Assembly (NCBI RefSeq): GCF_012927745.1
Contig: NZ_JABBKX010000001.1
Span: 124,001 to 188,000 of the forward strand
Direction of reading: 5' to 3'
Origin: Neoroseomonas marina
GTDB lineage: Bacteria; Pseudomonadota; Alphaproteobacteria; Acetobacterales; Acetobacteraceae
DNA length: 64,000 nt
Positions 55,594 to 62,477 of the stretch are shown here, piece by piece. Each line of letters starts with the position of its first letter. The stretch's first letter is position 1. The notes beneath the pieces are model-generated. The model saw only the letters and a list, made by a program, of their open reading frames with translations. It searched no databases and had not been told where the DNA came from. A program made the translations under genes and the position numbers.

Positions 55594-56799
55594 CTACAGG
55601 ATCGACTTCGCCCGCAGCGCGGCGATCTCCTCCGCGCTCATGCCGAGCAGGCCGGAAAGGACCTCCTCCGTGTGCTCGCCGAGCACCGGGGGCGCCGAAC
55701 GGTAGGTGGGCGGCGTCGCGCTGAGTTTCACGGGGTTGGCAATCACCTTCACCTTGGCGCCGCTGCCATGATCCATCTCAAGGGTCATGTTGCGCGCATT
55801 CACATGCGGGTCGGCGAAGACGTCCTTCAGCGTGTTGATCGGCCCGCAGCCGATCTTCTGCGCTTCCAGCGCCTCGACCCATTCCGTGGTGGTGCGGGTC
55901 TTCATCACCGGCGTCAGGGTCTGCGTCACCAGGTCGCGGTTGGCGACGCGCCTGGGGTTGGTCGCGAAGCGCTCGTCGGCGAGCAGGTGCTCCTGCCCGA
56001 AGGCCTTGCAGAAGCGCTCGAAGGTCGGGTCGTTGCCGACCGCGAGGATGATGTAGCCGTCCTTGGTCGGGAATTCCTGGTACGGGCTGATGTTCGGGTG
56101 CTGGTTGCCGAGCCGCGGCGGGTTCTCGCCGGTCGAGAGGTAGTTCATGCCCTGGTTCGCGAGCCAGGCGACATGCGTGTCGAGCATCCCGATGTCGATC
56201 TGCTGCCCCTCGCCCGTCGCGTTGCGGTGGTTCAGCGCGGCGAGGATGCCGATGCAGCCGTACAGACCGGCGAACAGGTCGGCGACGGGGATGCCGACCT
56301 TCTGGGGCGAGCCGTTCGGCTCGCCCGTCAGCGACATCACACCGCCCATCGCCTGGATCAGCGCGTCGTAGCCGGGCCGCGGCGCATAGGGGCCGGTCTG
56401 CCCGAAGCCGGTGATGGAGCAGTAGATCAGCCGCGGGTACTTCGCCTTCAGCTGCTCCCAGCCGAGGCCGTACTTGGCGAGCGCGCCGACCTTGAAGTTC
56501 TCGACCAGGATGTCGGTGGTCTCGAGGAGGCGGTGCAGGATCGCCTGCGCCTCGGGCTTCGCCATGTCGAGCGTGACCGACTTCTTGTTGCGGTTCACGC
56601 CGATGAAATAGGCGGATTCCTTGGTCTCGGGCCAGAAGGGGGGCGCGAAGCCGCGGGTGTCGTCGCCGGCCTCGGGGCGCTCGATCTTGATCACCTCGGC
56701 GCCGAGGTCGCCCAGCATCTGCGTGCAGGTCGGACCGGCGAGGACGCGGGTGAGGTCGAGGACGCGAAGACCCGAAAGCGGGCCGGCGGGGCTGGTCAT
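55594..56799 (-). CDS. Family III CoA-transferase (CaiB/BaiF type)
   Basis: This 401-residue protein has GPLSGLRVLDLTRVLAGPTCTQMLGDLGAEVIKIERPEAGDDTRGF, then NRNKKSVTLDMAKPEAQAIL. The active-site Asp is in GIPVADLFAGLYGCIGI, and QHPNISPYQEFPTKDGYIILAVGND is the domain signature. It is distinct from the CoA-transferase at 17.4 kb (longer DTRGF motif, succinyl-CoA or formyl-CoA-transferase type). The start is the ATG at 56799 with GGGAG upstream. It diverges from a Bug gene 138 bases away, so uptake and activation of a carboxylate may be linked. It is upstream of the hydrolase gene on the same strand. Confidence 0.92.
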   Translation of the reverse strand: MTSPAGPLSGLRVLDLTRVLAGPTCTQMLGDLGAEVIKIERPEAGDDTRGFAPPFWPETKESAYFIGVNRNKKSVTLDMAKPEAQAILHRLLETTDILVENFKVGALAKYGLGWEQLKAKYPRLIYCSITGFGQTGPYAPRPGYDALIQAMGGVMSLTGEPNGSPQKVGIPVADLFAGLYGCIGILAALNHRNATGEGQQIDIGMLDTHVAWLANQGMNYLSTGENPPRLGNQHPNISPYQEFPTKDGYIILAVGNDPTFERFCKAFGQEHLLADERFATNPRRVANRDLVTQTLTPVMKTRTTTEWVEALEAQKIGCGPINTLKDVFADPHVNARNMTLEMDHGSGAKVKVIANPVKLSATPPTYRSAPPVLGEHTEEVLSGLLGMSAEEIAALRAKSIL

Positions 56800-56937
56800 G
56801 CGGAACTCCCTTGGCTCGCGGGGAGGCTTAGTCGGCGCGTTACGATGCGGCAACCCGGCATGGCCGCGATGGTGTGCGTTCCGTCCGGCGCCCCGGTCAT
56901 GGCAGGCTCGCGGAAACGACGCCGGAGGAACTCCCCT

Positions 56938-57909
56938 ATGATCCCACGCCGCGAGATGCTCGCCACGGTCGCGCTCGGCCTGGCGCCATGGCCGCTTGCC
57001 GCGCAGCAGGGTCGCGCCGTGACGCTCGTCGTCCCCTTCGCACCGGGCGGATCGACCGATATCGGGGCGCGGCTGATCGCGGCGCGGCTCGCGGCCCATC
57101 TCGGCCAGCCGGTGGTCGTCGAGAACCGCGCCGGGGCCGGCGGCGCCACCGCGGCGGACTACGTCCGGCGCCTGCCGCCGGACGGGCAGACGCTGCTGCT
57201 CGGCGTCGCCGCGACCCAGGCGGTCAACCCGGCCCTCTTCGCCGACCTGCCCTATGATCCGGAGCGCGACTTCGCGCCGGTCGCACTGCTCGGCGTCACG
57301 GGCTTCGTGCTGGTGGTGCCGGCCTCGTCCGGCATTACGGACCTCGCCGGGCTCGTCGCGCGGCTGAAGGCGGAACCGGGCAAGCACAATTTCGGCTCGG
57401 CCGGGGTGGGGTCCATGCCGCACCTCGCGGGGGAATGGTTCGCCAAGGGCACCGGCGTGCAGGTCGAGCACGTCGCCTATCGCGGCGGCGGGCCGGCCAT
57501 GCAGGCGCTGCTCTCGGGCGAGGTCACCTTCATGATCGAGTCCGTTCCCACGGTCGCGGGGGCCATCGCGGACGGGCGCCTGCGCGCCCTGGCCCGCGCC
57601 AGCCAGCGCCCCGCCGGGCCGCAGGCCGGGCTGCCCGCCATCGCCAACCTCGCGGTGCCGGGCTTCGATGCGGAGACCTGGATCCTCGCCCTCGCCCCGG
57701 CCGGCACGCCGGCGCCGGTGCTGATGCGGCTGAACGCCGCCTTCAACGCCGCGCTGGCCGAGCCGGAGCTGGCCGCGCGCCTGGCCGACATCGGCACCAT
57801 CGCGGTCGCCGACAGCACGCCGGAAACGGCCACGGCCTTCGCCCGGGCGGAACTCGCCCGCTGGCGTCGGGTCGTGGCGGACACCGGCATCCGTATCGAG
57901 CGTCGGTGA
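56938..57909 (+). CDS. Bug-family periplasmic solute-binding protein
   Basis: This 323-residue secreted protein has a PRREM start, a short signal peptide ending PLAAQQ, and the motif VTLVVPFAPGGSTDIGARLIAARLAAHLGQPVVVENRAGAGG. NFGSAGVGSMPHLAGEWF and VEHVAYRGGGPAMQALLSGEV are cleft regions. GGAGGA precedes the ATG by about ten bases. It is the third orphan Bug protein in the window and is transcribed away from a CoA-transferase gene. The earlier frame start at 55672 is antisense to that gene and is rejected. Confidence 0.9.
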   Translation: MIPRREMLATVALGLAPWPLAAQQGRAVTLVVPFAPGGSTDIGARLIAARLAAHLGQPVVVENRAGAGGATAADYVRRLPPDGQTLLLGVAATQAVNPALFADLPYDPERDFAPVALLGVTGFVLVVPASSGITDLAGLVARLKAEPGKHNFGSAGVGSMPHLAGEWFAKGTGVQVEHVAYRGGGPAMQALLSGEVTFMIESVPTVAGAIADGRLRALARASQRPAGPQAGLPAIANLAVPGFDAETWILALAPAGTPAPVLMRLNAAFNAALAEPELAARLADIGTIAVADSTPETATAFARAELARWRRVVADTGIRIERR

Positions 57910-57915
57910 CCGGCC

Positions 57916-58041
57916 ATGCGCATCGCCCTTCTCCTGTTCCTCGCGCTGACCGTGTCCGGGTGCTGCGGCCGCGGCCTCTGGTATTCCAGCCCGAGTTCGC
58001 GCTGCGACCTGGCCCCGCCGGCCCCCTCCGCGATCGGCTGA
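57916..58041 (+). CDS. Tiny putative lipoprotein
   Basis: A 41-residue frame six bases after the Bug gene encodes MRIALLLFLALTVSGCCGRG, a compact lipoprotein signal with lipobox VSGC at Cys16. A 25-residue tail, rich in Ser and Pro and with one further cysteine, follows. The frame is too short for ordinary gene calling. Proximity to the Bug gene suggests cotranscription. It resembles small entericidin-like or stress lipoproteins in shape only. No function is proposed. Confidence 0.5.
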   Translation: MRIALLLFLALTVSGCCGRGLWYSSPSSRCDLAPPAPSAIG

Positions 58042-58129
58042 CCGGCCGCCGCGGCTTGCCCCTCGGCCGGCCTCAGCGCATGGTCCGCCGCGTTCCGAGG
58101 CCCCGACAATCATTCCGGGAGGAGCTGCC

Positions 58130-59641
58130 ATGCTCGATCGTCCGCATCCGACCCCTGCCGCCCCGTCCACCGATCCCTTTGCGCTGGCCAAGGCGTTGTC
58201 GGGCGTCCACTTCATCGGCGGCGCCTATGTTCCCGCGCGCTCGGGCAAGACCTTCGCCGTGGTGAACCCGGCGACCGGCGCCGAGGTGGCCCGCGCCGCC
58301 GAGGGCGATGCCGCCGACGTCGACGCCGCGGTGCAGAACGCGGCCAAGGCGCAGAAGGAATGGGCCAAGGTCCCGGCCCGCAAGCGCGGCGCGATGGTCC
58401 ACCAGTGCGCGCAGCTGCTGAAGGAGCATGTGGACGAGCTCGGCCGCCTCATCGCGCTCGAGACCGGCAAGGCGCTGCGCACGGAATCCCGCGTCGAGGC
58501 GAACGTCGTCGCCGACGTCTTCGAGTTCTTCGGCGGCCTGGGCTCGGAACTGAAGGGCGAGAGCGTGCCCTTCGACCCGAAGGTGCTGTCGGTGACGGTG
58601 CGCGAGCCCCTCGGCGTGGTCGGCGCGATCATCCCGTGGAACGTGCCGATGCTGCTGATGGCGCTGAAGGTCGCGCCCGCGCTGGTGGCCGGCAATTCCG
58701 TCGTGGTGAAGTCGGCCGAGGAAGCCCCCCTCGCCGTGCTGCGCATCTGCGAGATCATGAACCGCGTGCTGCCGCCGGGCGTGTTCAACATGGTCTCGGG
58801 CTTCGGCCCGGAATGCGGCGCGCCGCTCGTGATGCACCCGAAGGTGCGCAAGGTGACGTTCACGGGCTCGGTCGAGACCGGCAAGATCGTCGCCCGCGCG
58901 GCGGCCGAGAAGCTGATCCCGGTGACGCTCGAACTCGGCGGCAAGTCGCCGATGATCGTCTTCGCCGATTGCGACTTCGACAAGACGGTCTCGGGCGCGC
59001 TGACCTCCATGCGCTTCACGCGCCAGGGCCAGTCCTGCACCGCGGCCTCGCGCATCTATGTCGAGCGCCCGATCTTCGACCGCTTCGTCCAGGCGATGAA
59101 GGACGCGGTGAACAAGATGGTCATGGGCGACCCGCTGGATGAGAAGACCGACATCGGCACCATCGTCTCCGAAGGCCAGCTCGAGAAGGTGAAGGCCTAC
59201 ATCGCGGAAGGCACGGCGACGCCGGGCGCGACCGCGCATGTCTGCTCCGCCATGCCGAGCGACCCGGCGCTGAAGAAGGGCCTGTTCATCCAGCCCGTGA
59301 TCTTCACCGGCCTGACCAAGGACAGCCGCCTGGTGAAGGAGGAGATCTTCGGCCCGGTCACCGTCATCCAGGCCTTCGACGACCCCGAGGCGGTGCTCGC
59401 GGAAGCGAACGACTCCGACTACGGCCTCGCGGCTTCGCTCTGGACGAACAACCTCAAGGTCGGGCTCGACCTCGCGCACCGGCTCGAAGCGGGCCTCGTG
59501 CAGATCAACCAGAACCTCGTGGTGCAGGCGAACCTGTCCTACGGCGGCGTGAAGTCCTCGGGCCTCGGCAAGGAAGCCTCGCTCGAGGCGATGCTCGAGC
59601 ACTTCACGCACAAGAAGACCATCATGGTGAACATGGCCTGA
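58130..59641 (+). CDS. NAD(P)-dependent aldehyde dehydrogenase
   Basis: This 503-residue enzyme oxidises an aldehyde to the acid. The cofactor-binding PWNVPMLLMALKVAPALVAGNSVVVKSAEEAPL, the Gly motif FTGSVETGK, the catalytic Glu in LELGGKSPMIVFADCD and the catalytic Cys in RFTRQGQSCTAASRIYVE are complete. KEEIFGPVTVIQAFDD and GGVKSSGLGKE are near the C-terminus. A strong GGGAGGAG ribosome-binding site precedes the ATG. It is a single gene. Substrate is not defined by sequence. Confidence 0.95.
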   Translation: MLDRPHPTPAAPSTDPFALAKALSGVHFIGGAYVPARSGKTFAVVNPATGAEVARAAEGDAADVDAAVQNAAKAQKEWAKVPARKRGAMVHQCAQLLKEHVDELGRLIALETGKALRTESRVEANVVADVFEFFGGLGSELKGESVPFDPKVLSVTVREPLGVVGAIIPWNVPMLLMALKVAPALVAGNSVVVKSAEEAPLAVLRICEIMNRVLPPGVFNMVSGFGPECGAPLVMHPKVRKVTFTGSVETGKIVARAAAEKLIPVTLELGGKSPMIVFADCDFDKTVSGALTSMRFTRQGQSCTAASRIYVERPIFDRFVQAMKDAVNKMVMGDPLDEKTDIGTIVSEGQLEKVKAYIAEGTATPGATAHVCSAMPSDPALKKGLFIQPVIFTGLTKDSRLVKEEIFGPVTVIQAFDDPEAVLAEANDSDYGLAASLWTNNLKVGLDLAHRLEAGLVQINQNLVVQANLSYGGVKSSGLGKEASLEAMLEHFTHKKTIMVNMA

Positions 59642-59673
59642 GGCGCCACGCGCCTCGCCACCGCCCGAACGAC

Positions 59674-59708
59674 AAATCAGATTGACGATTCAATCGCCAA
59701 TCTGATTT
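59674..59708. repeat. AT-rich inverted repeat upstream of the bchE remnant
   Basis: AAATCAGATTG (59674-59684) is perfectly complementary to CAATCTGATTT (59698-59708), with 13 bases between them. The repeat is much richer in A+T than its surroundings. It lies 33 bases after the aldehyde dehydrogenase stop and 82 before the bchE-like ATG. It may be a relic operator of the lost gene or a terminator-like hairpin. It fits neither the FNR nor the PpsR consensus. Confidence 0.5.
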
Positions 59709-59789
59709 TGCGTATCGCAAGGCGCCCCCCGCGCCCCTAGCGCAAGGCCTCCTCCCGACCGCGGTCGACGCGGCGGGCGGGGCCGTCCG

Positions 59790-59882
59790 ATGCGCATCGT
59801 CCTGATCCACCCGAACGCCCATTCCGGCGGCGCCGAGATCGCCGGCAACCGGCCGCCGACCTGGGTGGCTACTTTCGCCGGC
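59790..59882 (+). pseudogene. 5' remnant of bchE (anaerobic Mg-protoporphyrin monomethyl ester cyclase)
   Basis: The frame begins [20 protein letters not shown] and continues [11 protein letters not shown]. That is the conserved N-terminus of BchE, a B12/radical-SAM enzyme that closes the fifth ring of bacteriochlorophyll and normally has about 550 residues. Only about 31 residues survive before homology stops and the frame enters antisense-like sequence. The match rests on my memory of the family N-terminus. The remnant is followed, in another frame, by a BchJ-like C-terminus, as expected if a deletion joined two neighbouring photosynthesis genes. Confidence 0.7.
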
Positions 59883-59904
59883 AGCGCGCTTGCAGGCGCC
59901 ATGC

Positions 59905-60159
59905 GGGCGCCCGATCCGCTTCGCCATCGCGGACAACCCCATGGCCCGGGGGCAGGCCACGGACCGCACCGCCTGCGACTATTGCGCCGCGACCTTCCAG
60001 GGGCTGTTCCGGGCGCTGGTGCACCCCGCGACGGCGGTCACCGAGACCGCCTGCGAAGCGATGGGCAACCCATCCTGCCTGTTCGACATCCGCTGGTCCG
60101 ACCGTTTCGGCCCTACGGATGGACGCCGACCCGACAGGGGTTCACCATCGGGCGCATGA
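59905..60159 (+). pseudogene. 3' remnant of bchJ (4-vinyl reductase/V4R domain protein)
   Basis: This frame, which differs from that of the bchE remnant, reads [20 protein letters not shown], then [19 protein letters not shown] and [22 protein letters not shown]. The ET-C-A-G-P-C-F-I pattern is the end of the V4R domain, and the whole segment resembles the C-terminus of BchJ. The N-terminal two thirds are absent. In many phototrophs bchJ directly follows bchE. The stop codon overlaps the next gene's ATG (ATGA), so it may still be translated as a leader to the lipoprotein gene. Confidence 0.65.
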
Positions 60160-60647
60160 CTGAACGGATCGCCTCCGAAACAGCCGCCCGCCCCCGCCGC
60201 CGGGGTCCGGCGGCGGCGCTCGTGATCGCCACCCTGCTCGCCGGTTGCGCGACCGAGCCCCCGCCCCCGCCGCCCGAACCGCCACCGCCCCCTCCGCCGG
60301 TCGGCTGGGTGCCGATCACCTCGTTGTCCGGCCAGGGCGACATCTCCAGCGGCTTCGTGCAGGAACGGGGCCTCGTCACCCGCGGCCCCGTCCGCCGCGC
60401 CTGGATCCTGCTCAACCTGCGCGAATCGATCCCGATCCCGGAGACGGGCGGCCGCGCGCAGTCGGTGCGCTTCGTCGCCGAGTACCGCTGCGCCGAACGC
60501 CAGTGGCGGCCCCTCGAAGGCGCCTGGTTCGCGAGGCCCAACGCCCAGGAGCCGGTGCACGCCGAACGGCCGCGCGGCAGCGGGTTCCGCCCGGCCGCGC
60601 CGGGCACGCTGGGCGGGTCCTTCCTCGAGGCCGCCTGTTCGCTCTGA
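60156..60647 (+). CDS. Putative lipoprotein with proline-rich linker (surface-adhesin E-like)
   Basis: This 163-residue protein has a lipoprotein signal [13 protein letters not shown], then [19 protein letters not shown], a proline rod that would lift the rest off the membrane. A small domain follows, [26 protein letters not shown], then [26 protein letters not shown]. The domain resembles surface-adhesin E-type proteins, with moderate certainty. The ATG at 60156 overlaps the bchJ remnant stop. By chance the frame is open back to the bchE-like ATG at 59790, so a 285-residue call there would be misleading. Confidence 0.7.
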   Translation: MTERIASETAARPRRRGPAAALVIATLLAGCATEPPPPPPEPPPPPPPVGWVPITSLSGQGDISSGFVQERGLVTRGPVRRAWILLNLRESIPIPETGGRAQSVRFVAEYRCAERQWRPLEGAWFARPNAQEPVHAERPRGSGFRPAAPGTLGGSFLEAACSL

Positions 60648-60659
60648 CACCTGCATCCT

Positions 60660-60806
60660 AGAGGGGCGCCCTCTCTCGGGATCTCCCTGCCCATGGCGGA
60701 ACCCCCTTTGGGGACATGCATCGCGCCGATGTCCCAGGCCAATGGCCGCGGTCCAGGGGCTCGTCGGCCCCGGACGGGGTGGCTTGGAGGGGCAGCGCCC
60801 CTCCAA
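60660..60806. terminator. Cluster of hairpins between convergent genes
   Basis: Three dyads fill this spacer. AGAGGG-GCG-CCCTCT is at 60660-60674, GGGACAT/ATGTCCC at 60711-60735, and TTGGAGGGGC-AGC-GCCCCTCCAA at 60784-60806 has a perfect 10-bp stem. The first follows the lipoprotein gene, and the last lies just beyond the leftward TPR gene stop. They probably act as terminators for the two convergent genes. Confidence 0.5.
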
Positions 60807-60817
60807 CACGTCACCGT

Positions 60818-62395
60818 CTACTCCTCGAGGTCCCCGAACAGCCGGTAGCGCAGCATCCGCAGGGTCGGTCGATCCGCCCCGGCCGCTTCCGCACGCCGCA
60901 AGGCGGCGATCGCCGCCTTGATGTTCTTGCGCTCGCGCTCCGCGTCGCACAGCCCGACCCAGCCGGTCACGAGCTTCGGCGCCTGGGCCGTCACGCGCTC
61001 GAAGATCGCCGCAGCCTCCGCGATCTCCCCGGCTTCGAGCAGCAGGTGCCCCAGCCGCGCCGCGACCGCAGGATTGTCCGGCACGGTCGCCACCGCCTCG
61101 CGCGCCGCCGCCACCGCTTCGGCCCGACGTCCCTGGCGCCAGAGCGCATCCGCCATGGCGAGCTGCACGTCCTCGGACCCGGGGTCGGTCGCCAGCGCCT
61201 CGGCGAGCGTGGTGCGCGCGCCTTCCACTTCGCCGCCGGCCATCAGCAGCTGTGCCAGCCGCGCGCGCAGCTCCGCACTGTTCGGATGCGCCGCCAGGCC
61301 CTGACGCACCGCCTCGGCCGCCTCCTCCGCACGACCCGCCCGCCACAGCGCATCGGTCAGGCCGAGCCAGACATGCGCCGGCGCCTGGTCGCCCGCGACG
61401 GCGCGTCGGAAGGCGTCCACCGCGGCGGCGCGGCGATCCTGGCTGATGAGCAGGTGACCGAGCCGCGCGGCCAGCGCGACGCTGTCCGGCATCGCGACCA
61501 GGCCTTCCTCGATGGCGCGGACGGAATCCCGCTGGCGGTGCTGCCGCCAGATCGCATCGCCCAGGCACAGCCAGGCCGATTCATCCTGCGCATCGAGCGT
61601 CAGCGCCCGCCGCGCCGCCCGTTCCGCCGCGACCGGCTCATGGGCAGCGACCAGGAAGGTCGCCTGGCGCGAGGCCAACGCCGCGTTGTCCGGATGCAGC
61701 GCCACCGCCTCGGCCAACGCTGCCACGCCCTCGGGGATGCGGCGCTGGCGCCACAGCGCATCGGTCAAGCCGAGCCAGGCGTCGAGCAGCGACGGGTCCA
61801 GGCGCGCCGCCTCCCGGAAGGCCGGCTCGGCTTCCACGGCCCGGCGCGCGGCCATGCGCAGCGTGCCAAGGCACAGATGCAACGCGGCCTCGGCGGGCAG
61901 CGCTGCGGCGGCGTGCGCCGCGACGGTGATCGACACCGGCACCCGGCCCTGGTCCCGCAGCGCGGCGGTCAGCGCGAGCCATTCCGTGGCCGGCGCCCCG
62001 GAGGCGGTCAGGCGTTCCATCTCGCCCCGCAGCAGCGGTCCCACCTCCTGCCCGCCCGCTGCCGCGGGTTCCACAAGGATGGCGCCCAGCAGCGCCCGTC
62101 GGTTCGCCGGGTCCAGTTCCCTCGCCCGCGCGAAGGCGGCGAGCGCGGCCGGCCGGCGCTGCGCCCAGGCGAGCGTCTCGCCGAGCAGCACATGGGCGGG
62201 CGCGCGCAGCGGCGTCGCGGCGACCGCGGCGCGTGCGGCCGCCACGGCCTCATCGGTCCGGCGCAACGCGCGGAGCAACGCGACGTGGTCGGCATGCAGC
62301 CGGGGGTCGCAGGGGGCGGCGGCGATGGCGGCGCGCATGGCCTCGAGCGCCGCGTCCGGCGCCCCGGCGTCGGTCTGGCCTTCGGGTGGCGACAT
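60818..62395 (-). CDS. Tetratricopeptide-repeat protein
   Basis: This 525-residue protein is built almost wholly of TPR-like helix pairs. A 68-residue double unit recurs, each copy opening with a W-LGL-DALWR element (AWLGLTDALWRQRRIPEG, AWLCLGDAIWRQHRQRDS, VWLGLTDALWRAGRAEEA, VQLAMADALWRQGRRAEA). Each is followed by an LAARLGHLL-type repeat. No catalytic domain, signal peptide or membrane helix is seen, so it is probably a cytoplasmic scaffold. The final segment ends TLRMLRYRLFGDLEE. Homologues are often attached to glycosyltransferases, but none is adjacent here. Confidence 0.85.
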   Translation of the reverse strand: MSPPEGQTDAGAPDAALEAMRAAIAAAPCDPRLHADHVALLRALRRTDEAVAAARAAVAATPLRAPAHVLLGETLAWAQRRPAALAAFARARELDPANRRALLGAILVEPAAAGGQEVGPLLRGEMERLTASGAPATEWLALTAALRDQGRVPVSITVAAHAAAALPAEAALHLCLGTLRMAARRAVEAEPAFREAARLDPSLLDAWLGLTDALWRQRRIPEGVAALAEAVALHPDNAALASRQATFLVAAHEPVAAERAARRALTLDAQDESAWLCLGDAIWRQHRQRDSVRAIEEGLVAMPDSVALAARLGHLLISQDRRAAAVDAFRRAVAGDQAPAHVWLGLTDALWRAGRAEEAAEAVRQGLAAHPNSAELRARLAQLLMAGGEVEGARTTLAEALATDPGSEDVQLAMADALWRQGRRAEAVAAAREAVATVPDNPAVAARLGHLLLEAGEIAEAAAIFERVTAQAPKLVTGWVGLCDAERERKNIKAAIAALRRAEAAGADRPTLRMLRYRLFGDLEE

Positions 62396-62477
62396 GGCCC
62401 TCGCCTAGCAGCATCGTGCTGAACGGTCGATGACGAGGCCGGTTCACAGCGGCCGCGCGCCGGTCCATGTCTCGGGG

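Noticed and set aside
58073..59611. 512-codon minus-strand frame opposite the aldehyde dehydrogenase
   Set aside because: It is His/Arg/Asp-rich shadow sequence, and the plus-strand enzyme is intact.
59682..59693. FNR box TTGACGATTCAA before the bchE remnant
   Set aside because: The half-sites are two bases too close compared with TTGAT-N4-ATCAA.
59790..60647. A single 285-residue protein from the bchE-like ATG through the lipoprotein
   Set aside because: The middle part is out of frame with the BchJ-like remnant, and the lipoprotein has its own ATG and signal peptide at 60156. The continuity is accidental.
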